Of a DNA stretch of 64,000 nt, positions 1-11,000 are shown one piece after another; the stretch's first letter is position 1, and every line of letters begins with the position of its first letter. Source of the DNA: Warburgia ugandensis (Eukaryota > Streptophyta > Magnoliopsida > Canellales > Canellaceae); the NCBI GenBank assembly GCA_035236585.1, contig CP141133.1:45773729-45837728 (forward strand), written 5' to 3'. Under the pieces are notes generated by a model that had not been told where the DNA came from, did not search any database, and saw only the letters and a program-made list of their open reading frames with translations. The position numbers and the translations under genes were made by a program.

Positions 1-327
1 CTAAATTTTGACTTAGACTCTACTAGAACCCACAGAAAACTCCAACTCAATGAGTTGGAAGAATTACGAAAAGATGCATATGAGTCTGCATGATTGTACA
101 AAGTCCGAATGAAGGTTGTACATGATAGATATATTTCAAGAAAATCCTTCACACCATGTCAAAAGGTCTTACTGTATAATTCTAGATTGCATCTATTCCC
201 AAAAAAACTTAGATTTAGATGGACCGAACCTTATATAGTATGCACAATCTATCCTCATGGATCCGTTGAGATTGAAAAGAATGGAGAAATCCAAAAGGTC
301 AATGGTCAAAGGTTAAAACCTTTCTAG
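1..327 (+). mobile_element. Ty3/gypsy (Athila/Tat-like) fossil, integrase C-terminal tail
   Basis: This is the downstream end of a plant gypsy polyprotein cut by the window edge. The frame at 94-327 has the basic integrase tail seen at the end of pol: a KVVHDR-like stretch, a KVLLYNSRLHLFP-like strand, a RWTEPYIV motif and a terminal VNGQRLKPF. The same region occurs in the minus-strand element at 30058-30264, so the two belong to one lineage. The lineage call (Athila/Tat rather than chromovirus) rests on the long 3' non-coding region and LTR that follow and on the sister element's gag knuckle. It is a broken fossil with only its 3' end in view. Confidence 0.85.
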
Positions 328-2133
328 AACTGCCTAACCTTGAAATTGACGGGACACTTTTAGAGACACTTGAGTATCATGATCGACCTTAGATTACCAC
401 TCCAGGAGCCTTGCAACATATCATCATTGAACTCATCATTATGTCTAGTTGAAGACGTTAAACTTAGCACTTATTGGGAGGCAACCTAAGGGTTTAGAGT
501 CTACATCACTCAACTTCCATATAGAATCCTATGTTTTTAAACATTGGAGACAATGTTTCATTCAAGCTGAGGGGTGTAGATGCACATAGAGATTTTGAAT
601 TTTCTTGAGTTAAAAAATAAAAATAAAATTCCCTTACTATGATGAGAACTGGTTGTTCAGAATTTAGTAAATATACTATTTTCACCTGTTAATGGGAATG
701 CATATGATTAGTTTTGCATATCATTCATGTGTTGAAGCATTTTGTGAAAGTTAATTCTCGGAAGTCATTTACACATAGTACATAATCAAGACTAATATAG
801 AGGTATGACTTAGAGACCTTGAGGAAAACCAATGGAGACCTATAACCTAGTGAGAGTTTGAGACTATCTTCTTTTAAAGATTTATAAGTAATTTCACACT
901 TTCTTCAGCATACATACATTAGTGTGATCTTATTATCATTGTTTTTGTTAAACATTAAGAATAAATAGGAGTAATAGCTTTAATTCTAGAAATTTATTGA
1001 ATCTGATAGGCTTTAAGAAACCTAAGAAATGATATATGCCATCCTTGCTCAGCCTAGAGACATAAAGCCTACCCGATATATTATACCACTAGTTGTCCTT
1101 TTGAGCATGTTATTAAGCCTTTTCTTTCTTAACCCCATTCACCTTAACCCAGAATAACCCAGTAAAATAAATAGCCACTACCCGTCTTCAAAATGACTAA
1201 AGTAGAAAAAATTCAAAAATAGGACAAAAAGTAAAAGAAGTGAGAAAACTTAGCTGTCTTTCTTTCAAAGAAGAAAAATAAAAAGAAGAACTTAAAAGAA
1301 GAAGAAGAAGAAGGAAGACCAAAATCTGAAAGAGAAATTAGTACAAACCCAAAAGAAAAGTTGTCCTAATAGATATTCATTGAAGACATCTACTCAATTT
1401 TGACCCTTTGAAATCTGTATACCTTTCTTTTTTAAACCTATCGTAAGCCTACATTTCGTCCTAGTTAAAGACCTATGGATCTTAGGTGGACATAGCCTTA
1501 AAGAGGAGATAAAAAGAAAGAATTAAGGTCAAAGACCCCTAATATTCTTGGTGTTAACATCCACTCTTAGGGATCACTTTTCTTTGTCTCATGAGCGTTT
1601 AAAAGAATTATGTGAACCATTAGCTTATTGGATTCGGTCACATAATGAGAGAAATATGTTAAACCCCTCATCTGAGAGTTTTATTTATGAGCGTATATCT
1701 GTGAGGATTTGAGTTCAAGACATATTTCCAATGGAATGTAAGCATATCCAATTAGAAGTCAAGATTTATGTGGCTATACACACACATATGCACTCTGAGG
1801 AATAGCTCAAATAAAATGTCTCTAATATGTGTATGGTGTGTAAAATTGTCAAATCCTCTTCATTAAGTTGTGAAAAACTAGTAAAATTGCTAATGAATGA
1901 TGATTCTCTAAGATAAAATAGGGCACTTGACCTTACTAAAATTTGTGGGTATATTCATTGCAAACTCTCAGGAGGCCTAACTCATCCACTAGGGGTAACC
2001 TAGCAGTTCAAGGGCTTGTTGCATATGCTAAATGCAATCGTGATTACCTACGAAAGTGGCACCTTGTACTAGTTTTGTAAAATAGTCTTTTGCATGTTTT
2101 GCTTGGGACTAGCAAAATGCTGGTTGGGGTGTG
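328..2133 (+). mobile_element. 3' non-coding region of the plus-strand gypsy fossil, ending in a polypurine tract
   Basis: This 1.8-kb stretch between the integrase tail and the 3' LTR has no coding frame of interest. It aligns by eye with the reverse complement of about 28260-30050; for example, the block near 1140-1190 matches that of 29170-29240. This is typical of Athila-type elements, which carry a long spacer after pol. It ends in GCAAAATGC followed by a purine-rich tract (TGGTTGGGGTGTG, 2121-2133), which serves as the polypurine tract just before the LTR. Confidence 0.7.
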
Positions 2134-4095
2134 TGTTAAGTATTTAATTTTGGATAAAATACCCCTTTTTTAGCATTTAATTAGACCATCTAAATCATTA
2201 ATTTGGTAATTTTTGGATAAAATATAAAAAATAGCTCAAACAGACCATCGAACCATAAATTGTCAAAATTAGTAGTCAGATGATCAATTGAGCTAAGTGG
2301 ATAATTAATGTATGGTTTAGATGACTCTAATCTAGTCTTTGATTTTGCAAATAAACTAAAGGAGGGTTGGATGGCTCGGATTTAATATCAGTGGTGTAGA
2401 TTAGTTGAAGATCAATAAGGCAAGGGAAGAAGGTTTCCTAATGGAAGAGGAGTCCTAATTTGGAAGAGGAGAAAGTCCTAATAATAATCTACCTCTTAAA
2501 GGAAGGAGGTGGAGGAAGATTAGGAAAGAAAAACAATTATAAAGAGGGAGAACTGTACAAGCCTAAGGGAGTTTTTGGAGTTTTTGTTTTGGGGGGGAGT
2601 TCTCATGTGTTTTTCTTTGTTTGCTTTGCGTTCCATTTGAGTTCTTGTTCTTGCTTTCCATCTATTTACCACATCATCCCCAGCACCACCCTCATTACCT
2701 CTTTCTATTTCTCCCATTTATTTCACTCATTGCACGTTTCATCGCACTTCTTCCCTCTTTGTCCCATCTCCCTTGTTTATCTCACGAGTGCGTTCCCTTG
2801 CTGAAGACAAACCAATTCCCAATTTTCTCTTCTTTGCTATCTCCCCCCCCCCCTCCCCCCCCCCCCCCCCCCCCTCTCTTACTCTCATCCTCTATTCCAG
2901 AGGACGTTCAGACCAAAGGCGTCGTCTCCTTCCTTTCCACCCTCCAGCACACATCTACACTCGCCCCAATTCTCCCCTCTCACATTCTTCTTCTTGCCCT
3001 TAAGATCCCCCTCCCATCTCTATCTTTTTCCCCTGCATCCATCACAATTTTTTCTCCCTCCAGTCACATGCCTAAGCATCATTTTTTTCTCTCTTCCGTT
3101 GTCGTGCCCAGACTAGGAGCTCCCTCATCACCGACCGCACCTTTCCACCGGACCAGCATCGACTCAAATCATTGGCTCTGACAACACTTAGAGCACCTGG
3201 AAGAGCTTGGTCTATGTTTGGTCTCCAGTCGACCAGCAAACGATGCCTAATTCTCTTCGGCACCCATCTCTCCATGGGCCAGGAGCACGCCCAACCGACA
3301 TCCGATCGTGCGCCGCCATAGCCCTCCACCCAGCTCATCTCCACAGCCTGAGCAGTGTACAACAGCCATCTTTCTAGCACTGCCAAGCATCATCCCTTTA
3401 CTTCTGCCACATCAGAACGTCTAGGCACATTTGCTTCCAACCCTCCACTCAGGCCAACACCACCGTCTTCTCCAGTGGATTTGGTGTTTTACAGGGAATG
3501 ATATTTGGGAAAATTTCCAAATTTGCCCTTGCAAGAATAATTGAATTGACATTTTATGTCCTTTACTGTTCTTATTCTTATTTTATGTTATTCTCATTAT
3601 GTGTTATTACATTACTGTTTAACTCAATTAACAGTTTTGGTTTAACTACGAAAAACCTTTAATTTCTTGTCTATTTTACTTCAGAATTTTAATTAAATTT
3701 TAGAACATGTTCTTAGGATAGATTCTAGTTTAATTACTATTCTTGATCTTCAATTTATATTCTAAAAATAGATCTAAGCCATTAATCATTAAATTTCTTA
3801 ATTTGATTAGATCTCTAACAATTTGATGAATCTGACAAATTCATCTATCAGATCATTAATCCAAGAAATTTTGAATATATTGATGGACTTTGATCAAGAT
3901 TTTTCATACCAAAAGTGAGGAAATTGGACAGTACTTAAGCTAGAAAATTAGATTTTTCTTAATTTCTTCTAGTTTTAGTTTTAATTAAGGTTTTATTGTT
4001 TCTTTTTCTTTATCATTACCGAGCAATATTAGATTACATAGCCTAAAGCTCATCCAGGTGCATTTTTTCTCTAGTTAGCATCAACTAAAACACCA
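2134..4095 (+). mobile_element. 3' LTR of the plus-strand gypsy fossil (right boundary uncertain)
   Basis: The LTR begins with TGTTAAGTATTTAATTTTGG directly after the polypurine tract. This parallels TGATAAGTGTCTAATTTT at the same place in the minus-strand element. The interior has a C/T-rich stretch with a long C tract near 2843-2874. I place the right end near 4095 only by the change of character and a CACCA-like end. No matching 5' LTR or target duplication is in the window, so the end is a guess. It must lie before about 4428, where CACTA coding begins. Confidence 0.5.
2843..2874. repeat. Poly-C tract interrupted by a single T
   Basis: This is a run of about 31 C with one T, in the C/T-rich part of the gypsy LTR. 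It is low complexity and creates spurious proline-rich reading frames on both strands around 2620-3180. Confidence 0.95.
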
Positions 4096-4427
4096 TAATC
4101 AAATTGAATTTATGTATGTTTTATCTTCAAAATTGTACTATCTCAACCAATAATGGAGTGGGCACAGCTTTCTTTTTATGTCTTATTTGCATAATTATAG
4201 ATAGAAAATTCCCTTCCTATTAAAGTATTCCTTTCCTATGTATGAATCTTTCATGTTTACATCAATCTTTCTATTCCAAACTAGAGCTGAAAAATCTCCA
4301 ATCATGAATATGAGTTTTTTCCAATGTTTTCTTCACACACCTAGTATTTTCTAAAATGCTTAACCAAGTTCATTAATCTTTTCATGTCTAAAATGTCTTC
4401 ACACACATCAGAGCATTAACTTTTGAA

Positions 4428-6161
4428 CAAAATGGATAAATGTTTTTGGATGATAGTGGCAAGATTATCAAGAGAATAAGAGGAGGAAGTAGAAAAGTTC
4501 ATAAAATTTACATTTAAGGCAAGTGGTTATTGTAAACACATGCATTGTCCTTGCTTGAGATGTGGAAACCTGGGAAAGTAAATGTAGGCAAGTTGAGAAA
4601 TATTTATGCTTCATTGGAGTCAATGAAAGCTATCACCTCTAGATCTGGCTTAGAGAAACATTTTCTTATGGGCCCTCGAATAGGGTAGAAAGATGTGAAC
4701 ATGAAGACATTGTCAGAAGTGTTACATATAGTACCACTGCATTAATTTTTCAAGATGCGTACTAGGATGACCTTGAACAATTCTAAACTCATTTGAGGAA
4801 GCTGATGAGCTATTATTCCTTGGGTTTACAAATTATACTAACTTATCTATGGTGATAGAATTGTACAATGTGAAATTCAAATTTGATTTTTTGGATCAAT
4901 GTTTTACATAAGTTTTAAAGGTGCTCAGTAAAATGGTAGCAAAGGAGAACAAATTTGTAAGGTCCACATGGGAGGTAGAGAAAATCTTGGCTGCACTAGC
5001 GTTGAAACATGAGAAGATACATATACATGCCTATTCGAATTACTATATCTTGTACAAGGAGTACAAAGATAAAACTACATACCCAACTTATGGACATTCA
5101 AGATGGAAGTTGAAGAAGAATTCAATTGAGTAGATGAAAGATGTGCTTGCAAAGGTCATTTGGTATTTCCTCCCTATACTAAGATTCAAAAGAATGTTCC
5201 ATATTACAAAAACAATGAAGAAACTAGTATGCCATTTTGATGAGTGAGTAGCTAATGGCTATTTATTCCATCTAGCAAATAGCCAAGCATGGAAACTTGT
5301 CGACTTCTTGTGGCTCGATTTTGGTGAAGAACCTTGAAACCTACAACTTGTAATGTACATAGATGAGATCAATCCTTATAGTTCTATGATTAATAGATAT
5401 AGTTTTTAGCATGTTTTAATGGTTTGTTACAACCTCCCACCATTGTTATGCATGAAGAGGAAGTTCACAATGTTAAATATGTTGATATTGAGTCCCAAGC
5501 AACTCGAGAACAATGTTGATGTGTACTTGGCTCCATTGATCAATGATCTTAAGACATTATGGGATGTAGGGGTTGAAGCTTGCAATGCATATAAGAAAGA
5601 GTTGTTCACACTAAAGGCTATATTGCTATGGTCAACAAGCAACTTCCCTGTGTACAATAATTTGGTGGGACGCACCATGAAGTGATACAATGCTTTTCTT
5701 ATCTATAGTGACCAAATGTGTTTTATATGGCATAAACATGGCAAGAAGATGACATTCGCAGGCTATAGAAAGTAGTTGGGTAGAAACCATTCATATCGTT
5801 TTAAAAAAGGGGAATTTAACGATAGTGTAGAGACAAGAAGATCTCCAAAGATGTTGACTTGATGATAAGCATTAAAATAGGTTCAAAACCTTAATGTCTC
5901 ATAGGGGAAGAAGAAAACTAAACATATAGGTGATAACAACTTTAAAAGTTGTTAGAAGAAGAAGTCAATATTCTTTGAAATTATATATTGGAAATTCCTA
6001 CATATTCACCATGCACTTGATCTCATTAACATTGAAAAGAATGTGTGTGAAAGCTTGACTGGTACCTTACTTGACATGCGAGGAAAACAAAGGATGGACT
6101 TGTAGGTCAAATGGATCTTATGAGGATGGGTTAGAAGAGAAGGTTGCATCCATATAATAGG
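4428..6161 (+). pseudogene. CACTA transposase (TNP2/Transposase_21), first part
   Basis: The product would be the CACTA transposase, which binds element ends and catalyses excision. About 4431-4570 resembles the transposase-associated N-terminal domain: MDKCFWM, then EEEVEKFIKF and HCPCLRCG. From about 5000 a C-x-x-C-region remnant ends in GHSRWKLKKN. The core follows: a WKLVDFLWLDFGEEPRN-like patch, YNLPPLLCMKRKFTMLNMLI (5427 on), and NNVDVYLAPLINDLKTLWDVGV. Next come the HKHGKKMTFAGYRK region and, near 5955-6110, SIFFEIIYWKFLHIHHALDL with NIEKNVCESLTGTLLDMRGK. Stops and frame changes interrupt it repeatedly; the longest clean frames are 4921-5133 and 5419-5685. It ends at the LTR insertion at 6162. 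Confidence 0.85.
6157..6161. repeat. Target-site duplication ATAGG, left copy
   Basis: These five bases immediately precede the LTR start TGTAACAACC at 6162. An identical ATAGG at 15059-15063 follows the LTR end. The pair defines the insertion of the outer solo LTR into the CACTA transposase. Confidence 0.9.
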
Positions 6162-9100
6162 TGTAACAACCGTAATTTTTATGAATATAATTGAATTATT
6201 AAAAATTAAAAGTTAAAATTTTAAAAGTAGAACTAGAACTTTGAGTTTCAGGAAAATTCATTTTTAATATAAAATAAAATCAAGACTTAAAACTTTGATA
6301 TTTGTAATGTGCTAAAAAACCAATCAAAATGACTATACATACATCAAATTCGAAGTTCCGATGAAAAATCCTTATTTTTCTCTATTTTTATGAATAAAAG
6401 GGTAAAATGGTAATTTTACTCATAACAAAGACCAAAGACATCGAAATTTGGAATGTACTAAAAAATATGATTTCAATGCCACTATGCTCAATTCTAAGTT
6501 CGGGAGAATCAAACAAATTATTCTCAATAAAAGGGCAAAATGGTCCTTTCACACCTTTGTGGGGCCCACAAATGGATCCAACTACAAGAAAACATGTCAT
6601 CATGAGTCAAACCATTATCAGCTGCAAGTGGAGAAGGAGGTGGTAGTGGGAATCCAATGACAATTTAATAATAAAAAGAATTGAAACATGATAATTACAT
6701 GTAATCATGAAAAATTCAAAAATCCCTATAAATAGCTCATAAAATTCCCAAAAAATTTTCTAATGTTCATCACAAGGTCCCCTACAATGCCCTAAAATCT
6801 CAACTCCAGAATCCTCCCCCATCTCCCCCAATTCCTCTTTCTTTCTCTCTTATTCTCTGTGGGCATGTCCCTGGGCAAACGACCCCATGTCTGCATCGAG
6901 AGCATCCAAGGATGCGTTGTCCCCAATGAACCTCGGATTCCACCCAAGAAACCCTAATTCAATTAGCCATCACATTCTAATCATTAATCTTTAATCTTCA
7001 TCGTTGGATTTGGTCGACCAAGGTTGATCTACAAAAGTCCTAAGTTTTCATGATGATCATTGGGAAACTCAAGACAAAGAACAACCTCCGGAATTGTTAC
7101 CATCTCCAATGGAATTTTCAAGCTATTTTAGCCAATCTGGCCATCAAACAGTGATCTTACATCGTTAAATGTCTTCAGTACATGGTGATCTACAAAAGCC
7201 CCATGGTTCTCCTCCTTCTGCAACAACACCGGAGATTTTGGTATTTCCAATGTCTAGGGTTTCTTATCTTTTCTGGGCTAGATATCTCTCTCTCCAGTGA
7301 AGCTTTCTTCATCAAACTTGACCAGGTAAGTCACCCTCACCCTCCTCTTTCCATTCCGGCATTTAACTTGAGTTTTCTAGCCTCTAGATGATCTCCCCAA
7401 CCATTGATCTGTCAGAGACAATGGATCTGCCAACAGGGTCAAGATCTCCCTCCATGAATGGCTCAGATGCAACTTCTGAGCTATTGGATGGATTCTTGGG
7501 GCCCAAAAACCCCAAGAGATGAAATCTTGGCCTTTAGCAACCAAGGATGAAGGAGATCTAGAGATGGTTGATTTGACGGTCCAGATATGGACTGTCTTGA
7601 CTATCATCAGTCACCTCTCCCTGGTGATGGGTAATCCAAAGTAATGCTAAGCGGGCCACACTCCCATTTTGTCACATTCTGTGGAGTTGATCTTAGCCGT
7701 CCAATTTTGAACTAAGAGCTTATTTCTTAAATTAAGAGCTCAATTTAGCTCTGATTTTATATTTGAAAGTTTCTATAGATTCCTTGTCACTTGTATAAGT
7801 TACTGAACTCATAAGATTTATGTTTTTAATAGTACTTAATTATGATAATTACTAAAATTTGTTCCAATAGTAATGGATCATGATCAAGATGATCTCAAAA
7901 TAGAGATCTGAGCCGATGGATGGATTTAGGAGGTCCCAAAAGCTTAAGGACCATGATCATAGTAAAATTTTTGGATCTCTAGATCAAGTAATTAAACAAA
8001 AATAGTAAGATAAAATATTAGCCCTTAAAATAGGCTAAAATCTTAAAATCCAAATTCTGATCTCAATTTAACTCCAAATTGAGATTGAAAAGTTGGTTTG
8101 GATTCCTCTTAATGAGTACAACCTACTGAACTTAGAAAATTTATGTTTTGATGCATGTAAAATTTTGTTAACAAAGAAAAGTATTACTAATTCCTATGAT
8201 CAGTGAAATTTGGAATGATCAAACTCTATAATTCTAATCCACTGATGATCTTATGATTTTGAAACATGGAATCAATGGTTAGAAGTGATTGATCTATGTT
8301 TAATTAATAGATCTATACGTAAAAGTAGTAAAATCCAAAAAAATGAATGGTAATTAGATAGTATGGATGTATTTGGATGATGATATAAAGTTAATATCAT
8401 ATGGATTGATGGACTTGATGATGATAATTAGGGATAGATTAAGATCTATTCCCTTAAACTGGATAAAATGACTTAAGATCTTCTTGATCAGTTGGTCAAG
8501 AAGGATTAGATCATTTGATGAGATGCACCAATGATCTAGTGATAAAATCGCATTAAGAAGATGTATAGATCTAAAGGAAAAATGAAAGATCAAGATCCAA
8601 GTCCTAAATGGATGAAAAATGAATAGAAATCAACTATGACCGTTGGATCATGATAAATAGTTATGGCATGTTAAACTTTCATTTGAATTATTGAATGTTA
8701 TTATAATTGTCTTTTATTCCTTAGTAGATCTAATTGTTAGATTTACTTATTTATTTATGCTTTAATGCTTATGTCATGAAAATTACATTGAAAGTGTAAT
8801 TAATGAAAAATAGAGTTGAAGGACATTTACATGGAATGAATGATATGGACTTAATGATAGTAAGGGCTATAGATAGTAGGATAATATAAGGAATATCATT
8901 TCCTTGGCCCAAATTAGGAGAATAATGAAACTCCATGAATGACATTTTATATGTCCATGGACTTAATTAAAATCAATTAGAAAGAGTACTTAGGGTTAAA
9001 ATGCTCATAGGAACCTTATGAAAGGTTGAGCTAAGGTCACTCTAGTGAATGCTAAACATGGTCATTAAGGGGGTTTTCTAATAGAGCCTCACTCTTCCCC

Positions 9101-9259
9101 TACCTTCCATTGACATTTGTTAGGTCTAAATGCCTCCTTACATGAGGATTGAAGTAACCACTTTGTGTTCAGTCATTCAACTAGTAAGCCTTAGTCAATT
9201 GAAAATAAGAGGAGTAGTCTAGACTTAGGATGAAATATGCTATCTTCAACCAGTAAAAC

Positions 9260-9775
9260 TATAATAACCCAAGGGCCCACACCCTTCAACAATATTGTTC
9301 GTGTCAGCAGACTGGGGCCCATATCACCCCGTCCACCCATGATTTTGTTCTTCCCCTGTAGGGGAAAACTAGTCGTTGCAAGGGAAGTCCTCAGCACTAT
9401 TATCAGTAGGCCAAGAACTTTCCACCTAGCAATGTGGGACTAACTCTCAGTCCCTCAAACTACCTAGAAGCCTGCCATCCCTTTGGTCCGTACTCATCGG
9501 CCAGGGCTTCACCTCTCCCCCTTAGGGGACATGCATCCCCACATGTCACACATGAGCACCCACGTTCAATTAGACACCCACACCGGGTCAGGGTTTGGCT
9601 CTGATACCACTGTAATAACCCGAGGGCCCACACCCTGCAATGATATTGTCCGTGTCAGCAGACTGGGGTCCATATCACCTAGTCCACCCACAGTTTTGTT
9701 CTTCCCCCATAGAGTCCCTCATGCTACCTAGAAGCTTGCCAGCACTTTGGCCCGCCCTCATTGGCCAGGGCTTTA
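9260..9775 (+). repeat. Tandem duplication (351-bp unit, second copy partial) at the inner element's start
   Basis: The unit beginning ATAATAACCCAAGGGCCCAC at 9261 recurs at 9613 as GTAATAACCCGAGGGCCCAC. The first copy ends in GGCTCTGATACCAC and the second follows directly. The second copy matches for about 165 bp, with an internal gap, before diverging near 9775. Both contain GTGTCAGCAGACTGGGG. The first copy has an AATGTGGGAC motif and the GGCTCTGATACCAC end that I associate with a widespread plant dispersed repeat; that last point is from memory and unchecked. Confidence 0.7.
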
Positions 9776-10488
9776 ATGATGTAATGCCTTGAGCAATTCC
9801 ACTACTTTTGCATCCATTTTACAAACACAATAAATTGGACATTCTATATGAAATTAACCATGTTAAATGTTTTATTTAATTTAAAATGGTAAACAAAGGA
9901 ATTTGTAAGAAAAATTAGTACCATTATATTCTACATTCAAAATGGAATCCAACACCTCAAAGAACACCGAAAATGGAGTTCATATGGCCAAGTTATGGCC
10001 TTTTGAAGATACAGGGACATTTCTGTAAAATACAATTAAAATAGAACGACCCAAAAACACAGGGGGCTGTTTTACTAACAGTACCCCCTCCAGGTCGTCT
10101 TCTACCTCCAGCCACTAACTTGCACGATCACCGCCTCTGTGAGGCAGCAGAAATGGCGGCACCGCCTTGGCAGGGCTGTAAGAAGCCCTCTTCCCTCCTC
10201 CTCAACCATCCCTCATTTTCCTCATCTCCAACTACCTTGAGCAAGGGTATCTGGCTAGACAAAAATCAGAAAAACCCCCCTTCTGGTTTTTGCTACGTAG
10301 TCCGGCAATGGCCAGGTCCTTTGCTTGTGCCAGCCACTCTCCTCTCTTCTCTTTTTCCCCCCTTCTTCCTCCGGTCTCACTGGACATTAGGGTTTTTCTC
10401 TTTTTTGGTGAGCTGAGGTTTCAGAGCGGAAATAAGAACACCCACCGGCGGTCGGCACTTCCCTAGGCTACCCAGGTAAGGCCATTTG

Positions 10489-10490
<2 letters not shown>

Positions 10491-10579
<89 letters not shown>
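10491..10579. repeat. (CT)n microsatellite, about 89 bp
   Basis: This is an uninterrupted CT dinucleotide repeat inside the inner LTR-like element. It generates the arginine/glutamate and leucine/serine repeat frames seen on both strands here, which are not genes. Confidence 0.98.
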
Positions 10580-10581
<2 letters not shown>

Positions 10582-10679
10582 TTTCCCCAAGATCCCGACC
10601 GGATCTGGGCTGTTTTTCGGCCGAAAAATGCCAGCTCTCTGTGGAAGAAACCAGATGGGTGGAAACACATCCAAGGCAG

Positions 10680-11000
10680 TGTCCCAGGGGTGTGGGCGCC
10701 CCAGGGGCGTGTGGGTGTGACGCGCACCCGTGCCGAGCTCCCTGGGGCGACGTCACACGCTTGCCCATGCGGACAAATGCCCGACTCGACCAAGACACTC
10801 AGGCGTCTCAGGAGTCAGAACGTGCGCGCAATTGTGCCTAAGATGCGTCCGCGCGACGCCATCCAAGACGCGCGTCATAGCGTGTCGCTCAGGCATGCAC
10901 GCGCGTGTGAACGCGATCCCTGACACGGCCTTAGGACGCGCACAACGTGCGGGTGCGGGTCCTGGTTTGACGAGGGCATGCAAGCGTCCTGGGAACCATG
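10680..11000. other. CpG-rich block within the inner LTR-like element
   Basis: About 320 bp has many CG dinucleotides and GC-rich words (GACGCGCACC, GGCGACGTCACACG, GTGCGCGC, CCGCGCGACG), in contrast with the AT-rich surroundings. It follows directly on the CT microsatellite. Plausibly it is a promoter or U3/R segment of the LTR that keeps CpG sites, but no function can be shown. Open frames here cross it on both strands because GC-rich sequence has few stops. Confidence 0.7.

Noticed and set aside
2460-3386. Overlapping frames of 65-186 aa, proline/serine-rich, on both strands
   Set aside because: They are produced by C/T-rich low-complexity LTR sequence and the poly-C tract; no domain, and no consistent strand.
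10377-10923. Frames of 68-145 aa with long Arg-Glu or Leu-Ser repeats
   Set aside because: They are translations of the (CT)n microsatellite and the CpG-rich block, not genes.
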